Shown piece after piece: positions 33,102-42,422 of a stretch of 53,640 nt of DNA. Origin of the DNA: WSZY01 sp964559845 (GTDB lineage Bacteria > Pseudomonadota > Zetaproteobacteria > Mariprofundales > Mariprofundaceae). The notes under the pieces were generated by a model. That model saw only the letters and a program-made list of their open reading frames with translations, had not been told where the DNA came from and did no database searches. The position numbers were made by a program, and so were the translations under genes. Within the stretch, counting starts at the first letter, position 1; every line of letters begins with the position of its first letter. The stretch spans positions 1 through 53,640 of the forward strand of contig CAZLJF010000007.1 of assembly GCA_964559845.1 (NCBI GenBank), in the 5' to 3' direction.

Positions 33102-33815
33102 CTACTTCTTGACGATATCGAGAAGTTCGACTTCAAAAATCAGTGTTGCATTCGGGCCGATCTTCGGACCCGCACCGCGGGCTCCATAACCCAGTTCGGG
33201 CGGCACAAAGAAGCGATACTTGCTGCCCACGCTCATCAACTGAACACCCTCCGTCCAGCCGCGGATCACACGGTTCAGCGGGAATGTGGCCGGCTCTCCA
33301 CGCTTGTAGGATGAATCAAACTCGGTACCGTCAATCAGCGTGCCCCTGTAATGCACCTTTACCGTATCCGTTGCCGTCGGCTTATCGCCTTCAGCCGGAG
33401 TCAGCACTTCGTACTGCAGACCGCTTGGCGTAGTGATGATACCCTTTTTCTGCTTGTTGGCAGCCAGAAACGCTTCGCCTGCTGTTTTGTTTGCAGCACC
33501 CGTTGCTTCCATCCTGGCCTGCTGCTCCTGCCGCCTCTTCTGGAAAAATGCCTGCTTCACCCTGGCTGCCTCCTCAGCTTGCATACGCATTTCGCCTTTG
33601 GCAACAGCGGTGCGGAAAGCCTCAACGAATGCGTCTGCATCAATATCGGCTCCCATCTGGCTAAATGATGTTCCCACATCCATCCCCATGGCATAACTGA
33701 ATCTTGCCTTCTCCGAATCAAGCTCAACCTGCTTGGCTTTAGTTGCCGGAGCATCTCCCTGTGAACAGGCCGCAAGGAGCAACGCCAGAACTCCCGATAA
33801 CATCAACTTTTTCAT
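33102..33815 (-). CDS. FKBP-type peptidyl-prolyl isomerase lipoprotein (Mip/FkpA-like)
   Basis: 237 aa with a lipoprotein signal (MKKLMLSGVLALLLAAC; lipobox LAAC, so lipidated Cys at 17). The helical N-terminal dimerisation region (about 35-125) is typical of Mip/FkpA. The C-terminal FKBP domain (about 140-235) shows VKVHYRGTLIDGTEFDSSY, FPLNRVIRGWTEGVQLM and YRFFVPPELGYG. It assists folding of periplasmic or outer-membrane proteins. Start ATG 33815 is preceded by GAGAGGAAAT; the open frame to 33881 is upstream noise. Confidence 0.93.
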   Translation of the reverse strand: MKKLMLSGVLALLLAACSQGDAPATKAKQVELDSEKARFSYAMGMDVGTSFSQMGADIDADAFVEAFRTAVAKGEMRMQAEEAARVKQAFFQKRRQEQQARMEATGAANKTAGEAFLAANKQKKGIITTPSGLQYEVLTPAEGDKPTATDTVKVHYRGTLIDGTEFDSSYKRGEPATFPLNRVIRGWTEGVQLMSVGSKYRFFVPPELGYGARGAGPKIGPNATLIFEVELLDIVKK

Positions 33816-33910
33816 ATTTCCTCTCCTCATTATCATTTGCTTAATACATAAACCAGAAACTTCAAATAAATATGATATCACAAAACCGGAACTATCTTAT
33901 TTTGTAACAA

Positions 33911-35458
33911 TCACTCCCACTCGATGGTTGCCGGCGGCTTGCCGGACACATCATAAACCACGCGGTTAATACCGCGCACCTCGTTAATAATACGATTGGA
34001 AACCTTGGCCAGCAGCGCATGCGGAAGTTCGGCCCAGTGAGCCGTCATGAAATCCTGGGTCTCTACCGCACGCAGTGCCACCACCCACTCATAGGTTCGG
34101 CCATCGCCCATCACACCGACCGACTTCACCGGCAGGAAAACGACAAATGCCTGCGATGTCTTTTCATACCATCCGGAAGCAACCAGTTCCTCAATAAAGA
34201 TTGCATCGGCCTGCCTGAGCAGGTCGGCATACTCTTTTTTTACCTCGCCAAGGATACGCACCCCCAGACCCGGCCCCGGGAACGGGTGGCGGAAAACCAT
34301 CTCGCGCGGCAGGCCAAGTGCCACACCGAGTTCACGCACCTCATCCTTAAAGAGGTCGCGCAGCGGCTCCAGCAGCTTCAGATGCAGTGTCTCCGGCAGG
34401 CCGCCAACATTGTGATGACTCTTGATGGTATGCGCCTTCTTGGTCTTCGATCCGGCCGACTCGATAACATCCGGATAGATGGTGCCCTGCGCCAGCCACC
34501 TGGCCTTCGGCATCTTCTCAGCCTCGGCCTGAAACACATGCACAAACTCCCGACCGATAATCTTGCGCTTGGCTTCCGGGTCGGAAACACCTGCCAGATG
34601 TTTCAGAAATGTGTCCGATGCATCGACATGATTCACCTTCACACCAAGATTATTGGCAAAGGTATCCATTACCTGCTCCGCCTCATTCAGGCGCAGCAGG
34701 CCATTATCGACAAAGATACAGGTTAACTGGTCGCCAATCGCACGCTGCAACAGGGCAGCCGCCACCGAGGAATCCACACCACCGGAGAGACCAAGAATCA
34801 CCTCCTCATCACCCACCTGTTCACGGATATGCACTACCGCTTCATCAATATAGTGCGGCATCGTCCATTCCCTGCCACAGCCGCAGATATCATGCACAAA
34901 ACGGGAAATAATCGCCGAACCCTGCTTTGTATGTGTCACTTCGGGGTGGAACTGCACCGCATAAAAACGGCGTGCTTCGTCTGCCATGCCGGCAATCGGC
35001 GTGGATTCGTTGCTACAGATAATTTGGAAGCCATCCGGCAGTATTGTCACCTTGTCACCGTGGCTCATCCAGACATCAAGGGCACCGTTCTCCCTGTCCT
35101 CAATACCCCTGAACAGTGGCGAGTTGCCGCTGGTGAAGATCTCGGCATAGCCGAACTCACGTATCATCCCCGTTTCCACCCTGCCACCAAGCTGATCGGC
35201 CATCGTCTGCATACCGTAACAGATACCGAGAACAGGTACACCCAGTTCAAACACTACCTGCGGCGCCTTTGGCGTCTCCGCTTCAAAAACCGAGTTCGGG
35301 CCACCGGAGAGAATGATGCCGGACGGAGCAAACGCACGAACCTCGGCTTCCGTCATATCCCACGGGTGCAGTTCGCTGTAAACCTCGGCCTCACGCACCC
35401 GGCGTGCAATCAGCTGGGTGTATTGCGAACCGAAATCAAGAATTAAAATACGTTCCAT
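33911..35458 (-). CDS. guaA: GMP synthase (glutamine-hydrolysing)
   Basis: A 515-aa enzyme that aminates XMP to GMP. The class I glutamine amidotransferase domain (1-190) has the nucleophile Cys80 in GICYGMQ and the His/Glu of FHPEVTHT. The ATP-pyrophosphatase domain has the PP-loop LSGGVDSSVAAALL, and the C-terminal dimerisation domain ends in PPATIEWE. All motifs are intact. It follows guaB on the same strand with a 56-base spacer that carries a dyad. Confidence 0.98.
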   Translation of the reverse strand: MERILILDFGSQYTQLIARRVREAEVYSELHPWDMTEAEVRAFAPSGIILSGGPNSVFEAETPKAPQVVFELGVPVLGICYGMQTMADQLGGRVETGMIREFGYAEIFTSGNSPLFRGIEDRENGALDVWMSHGDKVTILPDGFQIICSNESTPIAGMADEARRFYAVQFHPEVTHTKQGSAIISRFVHDICGCGREWTMPHYIDEAVVHIREQVGDEEVILGLSGGVDSSVAAALLQRAIGDQLTCIFVDNGLLRLNEAEQVMDTFANNLGVKVNHVDASDTFLKHLAGVSDPEAKRKIIGREFVHVFQAEAEKMPKARWLAQGTIYPDVIESAGSKTKKAHTIKSHHNVGGLPETLHLKLLEPLRDLFKDEVRELGVALGLPREMVFRHPFPGPGLGVRILGEVKKEYADLLRQADAIFIEELVASGWYEKTSQAFVVFLPVKSVGVMGDGRTYEWVVALRAVETQDFMTAHWAELPHALLAKVSNRIINEVRGINRVVYDVSGKPPATIEWE

Positions 35459-35468
35459 TTATTCTACC

Positions 35469-35508
35469 ACCACGACACAAAGACACAAAAACCTTGTGTC
35501 TTCGTGGT
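35469..35508. repeat. Dispersed dyad between guaB and guaA
   Basis: ACCACGA (35469-35475) pairs with TCGTGGT (35502-35508), and the inner GACACAA pairs with TTGTGTC around a short loop. The ACCACGA(AG)ACACAAAG type sequence resembles the dyad at 12507-12547, so this may be a small dispersed repeat family. Confidence 0.6.
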
Positions 35509-35514
35509 TCAAAA

Positions 35515-36984
35515 TCAGGAATTAAGCCTGTAATTCGGCGCCTCTTCGGTAATCGTTACATCATGCACATGCGACTCATGCAGGCCGGCGCCGGTAATGC
35601 GTACAAACTGCGCTCTTTGATGCATCTCATCAATCGAAGCAGCACCAATATAACCCATCGAGGCACGCAGGCCGCCCACCAGCTGATGCAGGATATCGGA
35701 GATCTGGCCCTTATAGGCGACACGCCCTTCAATACCCTCCGGAACCAGCTTCATCGCTTCATCGACATCACCCTGGAAGTAGCGATCCTTGCTGCCCTTC
35801 TTCATCGCACCGATAGAACCCATGCCGCGATAGGCCTTGTAGGTGCGTCCCTGATACAGAATTTTCTGTCCCGGTGCCTCATCGGTGCCGGCAAACATCG
35901 AACCGAACATACAGGTGGCCGCACCTGCGGCCATTGCCTTGGCAAAATCACCGGAGAACTTGATGCCGCCATCGGCAATCACAGGAATACCCAGTTCACG
36001 CCCTGCCTCGGCGCAATCCATGACTGCGGTCAGCTGTGGCACACCCACGCCCGCAACCACACGTGTAGTACAAATAGAACCCGGGCCGATGCCGACCTTT
36101 ACAGCATCCGCCCCTGCCGCAGCCAAATCACGAACGGCATCGGCAGTCGCAATGTTACCGCCAATCACCTGAATCCTGTCGCCATACAGCCGTTTGATTT
36201 CACGCACCTGCTCAATGACACCGGCTGAATGGCCATGCGCCGTATCAACCACAACAGCATCCACACCCTCGGCAAACAGCGCTTCAAAACGCTCCATCTC
36301 TCTCGGGCCGACACCAATGGCCGCTGCCACCAGCAGGCGGCCCAGATCATCACGCACCGCTTTCGGATGTGCCGATGCCTTCTCGATATCGCGAACTGTA
36401 ACCATGCCATGCAGATAGCCGGCAGCATCTATCACAGGCAGCTTTTCGATGCGATGCTCACGGAAAAGCTGCTTGCATGCCTTCAGGTCCGTACCGGGAG
36501 CAACGGTGACCAGGTGATCACGCGCTGTCATCAGATCCTTTACCGCCTTGCTGTGATCCGATTCAAAACGGATATCACGGTTGGTGATAATACCGCACAC
36601 CTTGCCATTGCTATCCAGCACCGGAAAACCGGAAAAGCCGTGCTTATCCGAGAGACGACGCACATCAGCCAGTGCCATATCTTCGGTAACCGTAAGCGGA
36701 TCCTGTACGACACCCGCCTCGTAACGTTTGACCCTGCGAACCTCGGCTGCCTGCTGCTTGTTGGTCAGGTTTTTATGGATAACACCGATACCGCCCTCCT
36801 GCGCCAGCGCAATGGCGGTGCCGGATTCGGTTACGGTATCCATCGCCGCCGAGACGACAGGAATGTTCAGACGGATGTTTTTGGTCAGTTGTGACGAGGT
36901 ATCCACGCTCTTCGGCATCACCTGGCTTGCCTGCGGCACCAGTAGCACATCATCAAATGTCAGTCCTTCGCGAATATCCTGCAT
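35515..36984 (-). CDS. guaB: Inosine-5'-monophosphate dehydrogenase
   Basis: A 489-aa NAD-dependent enzyme making XMP, the first committed step to GMP. The TIM-barrel start GLTFDDVLLVPQASQVMP is present, two CBS domains lie at about 95-205, the catalytic Cys loop is GSICTTRVVAGVG, and the flap region contains YRGMGSIGAM. I chose ATG 36984 (GGAGG at 4 bases); the frame open to 37155 is upstream noise. It is the first gene of guaB-guaA. Confidence 0.97.
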   Translation of the reverse strand: MQDIREGLTFDDVLLVPQASQVMPKSVDTSSQLTKNIRLNIPVVSAAMDTVTESGTAIALAQEGGIGVIHKNLTNKQQAAEVRRVKRYEAGVVQDPLTVTEDMALADVRRLSDKHGFSGFPVLDSNGKVCGIITNRDIRFESDHSKAVKDLMTARDHLVTVAPGTDLKACKQLFREHRIEKLPVIDAAGYLHGMVTVRDIEKASAHPKAVRDDLGRLLVAAAIGVGPREMERFEALFAEGVDAVVVDTAHGHSAGVIEQVREIKRLYGDRIQVIGGNIATADAVRDLAAAGADAVKVGIGPGSICTTRVVAGVGVPQLTAVMDCAEAGRELGIPVIADGGIKFSGDFAKAMAAGAATCMFGSMFAGTDEAPGQKILYQGRTYKAYRGMGSIGAMKKGSKDRYFQGDVDEAMKLVPEGIEGRVAYKGQISDILHQLVGGLRASMGYIGAASIDEMHQRAQFVRITGAGLHESHVHDVTITEEAPNYRLNS

Positions 36985-37232
36985 GTCGCCTCCGAGCCTA
37001 TAAAAGGGAGGCATTCTATTCACACGGGAGAATTCAGCAAGGACGGTTATTGACATCCTATAACCCGCCCTCCTCTTCAGGCGCGGCGGGTATCTCTGTA
37101 CGATCCTGCGACAGCACGCAGCACGGACAGAGATCAACAGCCGCGGCTGCAGCATACCTCATTGTGCGCCATGCAGCCGGCTTGCAACCATCATAATATG
37201 TACAGTACAGGAATCGGCCTGTAAACAGGCTC

Positions 37233-38582
37233 CTAACTCAGCACTCTCTCCACATCCGCCGGATCAAACTTCTGCTTATCGATTCGCAGGTAGGCGACAC
37301 CCTCTTCGGCAACAATTTTGGACTCATGCACACCGGTAACGCCTGCCAACCTCTCATTCAGCGCCTCAATATCATGCAGCAGGTGTTCATCAATATGGGC
37401 CATGTAATTGGAAAGGTAAGCCGGCACCTGCATGCCCAGCGCCACAACCGCCCAGAACAGTGCTGCCAGCGAGCAGGCAAAAAAGACGCCCTCCAGACCA
37501 AAGGCACCATAAAGAAGGCCACCGCTGCCACCGCCCACAAATGCTCCGAAAAACTGCGATGTTGAATAGACGCCCATAGCTGTGCCTTTCCCGTCAATCG
37601 GCGCCATTCTTGAAATCAGTGAAGGTAAACTGGCCTCCAGCGCGTTAAATGCCACAAAGAAAAAGAGCATGCCCGCCCCCACGGCCAGCAACGAAGCGTG
37701 GAAGAAAACCAGCATCAACTCGGACACCGCAATCATGACAATGCAGCCGAGAAATATCTGTTTCATCTTCTGCTTCTTCTCGGCAACGATAATCAGCGGC
37801 ACCATGCCAAAGACAGAAAGCACAAGAATCGGCAGGTAAAACCATCCATGCTCCTCACTTGGAAGATTGAGGTAATCACGCAGCACGAATGGCAGGGCGC
37901 TAAACATCGCCATCATAATGCCATGCTGAATCATGATACCGAAATCGAGACGCAGCAGCTGCGAATCAAACAACACCTGCTTCAGTTGTGCAGGCATGGT
38001 TTCGACATCACGGTGGGTCACGCAATGTTCAGGCTCCGGCACAATCAGATAGAGCACACCGATGCCGACAATGGCAAGCACGGCTGTCAGCCAGAATATG
38101 CCTGTGACACCCATAATATTGTTAAGAAACGGGCCAACCACCAGTGCCAGCGTAAAGGACATGCCGATCGACACACCCATAATGGCCATCGCCTTGGTTC
38201 TGTGCTCCTCACGCGTCAGATCTGCCAGCAGCGCCATCATGGCGGCGGCAATCGCGCCGGCCCCCTGAATGGCACGCCCAATAATGACACCTGTAATGGA
38301 ATCGGACATCGCCGCTATCACACTGCCGATGGCAAACAGCATCAAGCCGATGGCAATCATCGGCTTGCGCCCAAAGCGGTCTGAAAGCATGCCAAACGGA
38401 ATCTGGAACAGCGCCATCGTCAGCCCATAAATCCCCAGCGCAAGCCCGACCAGCGTAGGCGTGACGCCTTCAAGACCTTCCGCATAGAGTGAAAATACAG
38501 GCAGGATCATGAACAGGCCCAGCATACGAAGGCCGTAGATGCCAGCCAGTGAGAATACGCCCTGGCGTTCGATTGGATTCAT
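37233..38582 (-). CDS. yajR: MFS transporter of the YajR type
   Basis: A 449-aa 12-helix major facilitator protein. The A-motif is GMLSDRFGRKPMIAIG, and VGLALGIYGLTMALFQIPFG precedes it. The C-terminal soluble YAM domain (about 385-449: YMAHIDEHLLHDIEALNERL ... VAYLRIDKQKFDPADVERVLS in parts) identifies the YajR class. It is probably a proton-coupled exporter; its substrate is unknown. It lies between the gua genes and the oxidase locus, with ctaA just upstream. Confidence 0.88.
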   Translation of the reverse strand: MNPIERQGVFSLAGIYGLRMLGLFMILPVFSLYAEGLEGVTPTLVGLALGIYGLTMALFQIPFGMLSDRFGRKPMIAIGLMLFAIGSVIAAMSDSITGVIIGRAIQGAGAIAAAMMALLADLTREEHRTKAMAIMGVSIGMSFTLALVVGPFLNNIMGVTGIFWLTAVLAIVGIGVLYLIVPEPEHCVTHRDVETMPAQLKQVLFDSQLLRLDFGIMIQHGIMMAMFSALPFVLRDYLNLPSEEHGWFYLPILVLSVFGMVPLIIVAEKKQKMKQIFLGCIVMIAVSELMLVFFHASLLAVGAGMLFFFVAFNALEASLPSLISRMAPIDGKGTAMGVYSTSQFFGAFVGGGSGGLLYGAFGLEGVFFACSLAALFWAVVALGMQVPAYLSNYMAHIDEHLLHDIEALNERLAGVTGVHESKIVAEEGVAYLRIDKQKFDPADVERVLS

Positions 38583-38600
38583 AGCTATCCGTCTCTCTGT

Positions 38601-39647
38601 TTATATTTTATGTTTTGCCGGGCGCAATGCATGCAGGGTAAACAGCGCTGTGGAAAAGAGCAGCATGGCGCCGCCCTGATGCGCCACACCGAGAGGAACC
38701 GGCACAACCAGCAGCAGCGTTGACACACCCAGCAGAAACTGAACTATACCCATGGTCAGCATCAGGCTGAAACCGAGACGCGCCCGACCAACCAGTTCAA
38801 AGCGTCTGGCGTAAAACCAGATAGCAACAATGCAGAGCAGCACTGACTCGGCCAGCAGGCGATGATCAAACTGAACCGCAGCAATATTCTCAAAGAAGTT
38901 CAGATAAAACGGCTCAATCATGCCATAACCTTCAGGAATGAAGCTGCCATCCATCAGCGGGAATGTATTGTAGGCAAATCCAGCTTTAAGACCGGCCACA
39001 AAACCGCCGGCGGTAATGGTCACCGCAATCAAAGCCGTCAACGCAACAAGCAGCCGGCGCAACGGACGCACATCAAACAGTGATGCCTCGCCTCCCGGAT
39101 AGAGCAACTCCAGTCCGACCCAGAAGATATAACTATAGATCACGAAGGCTGCTGTCAGGTGTGCGGTTAGCCGGTACTGGCTGACATACGGACTGTCGAA
39201 ACCGCTGCTGACCATGTACCAGCCGAGCAATCCCTGCAGACCGCCGAGCACAAACATGATGATCAATTTCGGGCGCAGCGACTTCGTAAGTTTGCCGGCA
39301 AACAGGAAATAGAGAAACGGCAGCAGGAAAAAGAGCCCGATCAGCCGCCCCCAGACCCGGTGAATATATTCGAGCATGAAAATACCCTGATAACCCGCCA
39401 GATCCATATCCGGATTCAGTTCGTAAAACTCGGGAATTTTTTTATAGTGGGCAAACGATTCCAGCCACGCATCCTCAGTCAGTGGCGGAATCCAGCCCAT
39501 CAGTGGATCCCATGTCATCATGGAGAGCCCTGAATGGGTCAAACGGGTCGCACCGCCAATCACCAGCATAATGAAAATGGCAGCACAGACAAACAGAAGC
39601 CAATAGGCGATCTGCCTGTTATTTCTTGATTCGATATCGCCCGACAT
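38601..39647 (-). CDS. ctaA: Haem A synthase (CtaA/COX15)
   Basis: A 348-aa membrane enzyme that oxidises the C8 methyl of haem O to give haem A for aa3-type oxidases. Eight predicted helices carry the conserved haem histidines in ATRLTHSGLSM, FMLEYIHRVWGR, YRLTAHLTAAF, VQFDHRLLAE and VAHQGGAM. It is of the longer COX15 type found in Proteobacteria. It starts 2 bases after the HCO-like gene, so it is coupled to it. Confidence 0.95.
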   Translation of the reverse strand: MSGDIESRNNRQIAYWLLFVCAAIFIMLVIGGATRLTHSGLSMMTWDPLMGWIPPLTEDAWLESFAHYKKIPEFYELNPDMDLAGYQGIFMLEYIHRVWGRLIGLFFLLPFLYFLFAGKLTKSLRPKLIIMFVLGGLQGLLGWYMVSSGFDSPYVSQYRLTAHLTAAFVIYSYIFWVGLELLYPGGEASLFDVRPLRRLLVALTALIAVTITAGGFVAGLKAGFAYNTFPLMDGSFIPEGYGMIEPFYLNFFENIAAVQFDHRLLAESVLLCIVAIWFYARRFELVGRARLGFSLMLTMGIVQFLLGVSTLLLVVPVPLGVAHQGGAMLLFSTALFTLHALRPAKHKI

Positions 39648-39649
39648 AC

Positions 39650-41044
39650 CTAACCCTCACTGCCTTCAGCCGGCACAGCACGCCCCCTGATCAGAACAGG
39701 CAGCACAACCGCCGCAAAAAGAACACCGCTAAGCACCGCTACAACACCGCCCAGACCGACAAGATCCTGCGGTGTCACAAAGGCATCGACACCAATATCC
39801 TGCGCTGTGCCGACCACCTTGCGCTTCATGCCGTGACCTCCGCCCCAGGCAAGGCCGATAATGTGTACAAACTGGCCGATAGCATAGGCATAGACCTGGA
39901 TCCTTGCCCATTTCAGGTTGGGTACGGCATAACCGAACTGCGGCAACCAGTGGTACGTCATGGCCATGAAGGCCATGGTTACAGCAACGATGGAGCCATG
40001 ATAATGCGCCGTGATCAGTGTGCTGCTCTCACCAATAAACAGGCCCAGCACACCACCGAGCGCAAAAAGACCGATAGAGAAGAGCAGAGACATGTAAAGA
40101 TGGTGGTTCTCCCTGGTTGGTGCATCGCCCTTCATCATGCCCAGGAACACCATCAGGCCGATAACGAAAGCGGCAATGCCATTACCGTCGCGCATCAACC
40201 AGACAAACCAGATATTAAAATCGGGATCGGTCACTTCACGTGTCAGCAACGGCCAGGAGGCGCCCAGAACACAGAATACAGTAACGGCAAACAGGCCGAC
40301 AACAACCTTCGAATTGCCGGGAACCCTTGCCCCGCAGATGCCTGCCAGCCATAGCCAGCAGACCATCAGCAGCAGCGTATGGGCAAACTGGAGAACATGG
40401 CCGCCGGCCCAGAAAAGCGTTTCAAAATAGGCGCGCCCTTCCAGAGGTTCGGCCATGCCCTGCATCGAAACAAATGTCCAGACCAGCGCAATAATGGCCA
40501 TCAGGCCGGCAAATGCAGCACTCCATATGCCAAAGCGAACGGCGCCTGTCCCATCCGATGCCAGCAACTCCTTCCACGAGATGGTGAACAGGGCGCGGAT
40601 CACGAGCATCAGAATTCCGAAACCAAACAGCACCAGCCCCTTTCTGAAGAAGCGATTATCCTCAAGCATCGGCACATAGTTGTTGGTCAGCGGATTGGCA
40701 TCAGCCAGCAACGGTGCAATACCTGCAAATACGCCACCCAGCACCACAAGCAGCATCGCCAGCTTACTCCAGCCAAGCCCCTTCTCACTGGAGCCCAGCG
40801 TCCAGAATACAGCGGCAATGGCAAGCAGCCACCAGAGCACCGTAAAGTCGACATGCAGTACAAGCGCGGTATAGAAGAAGTCCTTCCAGGGCATCTCATA
40901 GGTGGTACGGGCCAACGCCAGAAGCAGCGGATAAACACCGGATGCAAGCAGAAAGCCAACAGCAATGGTCAGCCATCCCGACGCAACACTTAACCGTTCT
41001 CCATCAAGCTTGGGAAGTGAGAAACCTCTATTCATATTGTTCAC
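39650..41044 (-). CDS. Divergent haem-copper oxidase subunit I-like protein lacking the CuB His-His pair
   Basis: 464 aa with 12 predicted helices in the subunit I order. His64 in helix 2 (LVLHVDFTVLWW) and His349 in helix 10 (AHYHG) fit the low-spin haem, and His347 fits the high-spin haem. Helix 6 has GGHVLQFAH (His216), one CuB ligand, but without the Tyr of HPEVY. At the end of helix 7, where canonical enzymes have HH, it reads PLLTREVTDPDF, so both CuB histidines are absent. The downstream HH (314-315) is at the start of helix 9 and is not equivalent. It is encoded between a small CuA subunit II and ctaA. Standard O2 reduction seems unlikely; electron transfer or another reaction is possible. 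Confidence 0.82.
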   Translation of the reverse strand: MNNMNRGFSLPKLDGERLSVASGWLTIAVGFLLASGVYPLLLALARTTYEMPWKDFFYTALVLHVDFTVLWWLLAIAAVFWTLGSSEKGLGWSKLAMLLVVLGGVFAGIAPLLADANPLTNNYVPMLEDNRFFRKGLVLFGFGILMLVIRALFTISWKELLASDGTGAVRFGIWSAAFAGLMAIIALVWTFVSMQGMAEPLEGRAYFETLFWAGGHVLQFAHTLLLMVCWLWLAGICGARVPGNSKVVVGLFAVTVFCVLGASWPLLTREVTDPDFNIWFVWLMRDGNGIAAFVIGLMVFLGMMKGDAPTRENHHLYMSLLFSIGLFALGGVLGLFIGESSTLITAHYHGSIVAVTMAFMAMTYHWLPQFGYAVPNLKWARIQVYAYAIGQFVHIIGLAWGGGHGMKRKVVGTAQDIGVDAFVTPQDLVGLGGVVAVLSGVLFAAVVLPVLIRGRAVPAEGSEG

Positions 41045-41141
41045 CTTTTCTGCCTACTTAACTGGCGCCGAACTTTAGCATTACGGTCATTTCAGCGCAG
41101 CAGCTTTCTTGCATTGATCAACTGGCCGAACACAATAACGA

Positions 41142-41666
41142 TTATTCAGTAACGATTAATTTTCCAACCATCGATGCATGTCCGGCACCACAAAACTCGC
41201 CGCAGATTACATCAAATGTACCGGCCCTTTTTGGTGCAAACTCGATGGTCTTGATCTCGCCTACTTTAATCCGGTTCTGTAATCTCAATTCACGTACAAC
41301 AATGGCATGCTTCATATCTTTGGATGCCAGTTTAAGGCGGTAAATTTTGCCTTTTTCAAGCTCCAGTATGAACTTTCCAAAATCATAGTTTCTGGCAAGC
41401 ATATAAACTTCGGAACCTGCCGGAGGATGTACAATCGGCATCCCGTTCTCATCTTCTCTTACAGTATAACGGGCAACCATCTGATCAACTTTACCGATAA
41501 ACTCGGTCAATTGCTCTTTAGTGATTTTAACCTTTTCCACCTTCAGATCCGGGCGACTCTCAAGTACCTTCATGGTGGCGATGGAGATCATCGTTCCCAC
41601 AATCAGAACCGTTACTATCAGAAGTGGAAAATTAATGCCTTTTTTTGTTTCCGGTTTATTCATCAA
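41142..41666 (-). CDS. Small CuA-type cytochrome c oxidase subunit II
   Basis: 174 aa. One N-terminal membrane anchor (about 13-33) leads into a periplasmic cupredoxin domain. The full CuA set is visible: His120 (DMKHAIVV), Cys155 and Cys159, His163 and Met166 in CGEFCGAGHASM. The short single-anchor form is like the subunit II of ba3/B-type oxidases. It is transcribed just before the divergent HCO-like subunit I (97-base gap), so they probably form one complex. Confidence 0.9.
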   Translation of the reverse strand: MMNKPETKKGINFPLLIVTVLIVGTMISIATMKVLESRPDLKVEKVKITKEQLTEFIGKVDQMVARYTVREDENGMPIVHPPAGSEVYMLARNYDFGKFILELEKGKIYRLKLASKDMKHAIVVRELRLQNRIKVGEIKTIEFAPKRAGTFDVICGEFCGAGHASMVGKLIVTE

Positions 41667-41796
41667 ACACCTTCCAACAGAATTGCACGAATACTAGCCT
41701 GCAACAGAGCCGCTGCACAGAAAAAGATTAACTTTACCTGCAGAATTTATGAAATAGAGTGCGCGCATAAACTTTGTTGATGGAGATAACCCGGAT

Positions 41797-42366
41797 ATGC
41801 CGCAAAAACTTGCCTATAAGGCTTCCAATAAATTCATTGTCACGGTGATCATGGCGCTCTCCGTTACCATTATGGGCAGCACCATTGTCATGTGGTATCT
41901 CGGCTCCTTCACAGAGGCCACCGTTAAAAAAGGGGTATCAGAACCCTATCGGGTAGCCTACATGCTCAATATCGGCCCTTACAATAAGATCGAAAACACA
42001 CTGGAACGCGTAGCTGAACACCTGCGCAAGGCCAATATTGAGCCGAAAACACCATTTTTGCTTATTCTCGATAATAACAGTGTTGTCGAAAGCAAGCGTC
42101 GCAGCAAGGTTGGGTACCTGATTTCAAAACGCGATTATGTGCCGGGGCCGCTGGAAACCGAAACCCTTCCGGTTCGCGATGTTCTGATCGCCACATTTGA
42201 GGGTGGCGCCATGATGGGCTCATACAAAGGCTATGAAGCGATGAAAAATTGGGCGAAGAAATATGGCTACACGCTCTCGCTTCCGGCGCTGGAAATTTAT
42301 CATCCTGACGGTATCATGGAATACCAGCTTGCCGTCAAAAAAGAGAGCCAGGCTTCACAGCATTAG
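41797..42366 (+). CDS. Membrane-anchored GyrI-like domain protein
   Basis: 189 aa. An N-terminal anchor (about 13-36: FIVTVIMALSVTIMGSTIVM) precedes a GyrI-like small-molecule-binding fold (about 48-182): PYRVAYMLNIGPYNKI, then FEGGAMMGSYKGYEAMKNWA and the typical end LEIYHPDGIMEYQLAVK. Free GyrI-like proteins bind drugs or hydrophobic ligands; an anchored form in an oxidase locus suggests a ligand- or haem-handling role, which is inference. It is the only plus-strand gene in the locus, divergent from the CuA subunit II gene. Confidence 0.72.
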   Translation: MPQKLAYKASNKFIVTVIMALSVTIMGSTIVMWYLGSFTEATVKKGVSEPYRVAYMLNIGPYNKIENTLERVAEHLRKANIEPKTPFLLILDNNSVVESKRRSKVGYLISKRDYVPGPLETETLPVRDVLIATFEGGAMMGSYKGYEAMKNWAKKYGYTLSLPALEIYHPDGIMEYQLAVKKESQASQH

Positions 42367-42422
42367 CCCGAAAACATCATCGGTATCGGCATATTACCAT
42401 GCCGATACCGTTTTTTTGTCGA

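Noticed and set aside
39700..40740. The HH at residues 314-315 of the HCO-like protein as the missing CuB pair
   Set aside because: It lies at the start of helix 9 after a loop, not at the end of helix 7; the canonical position aligns with TRE.
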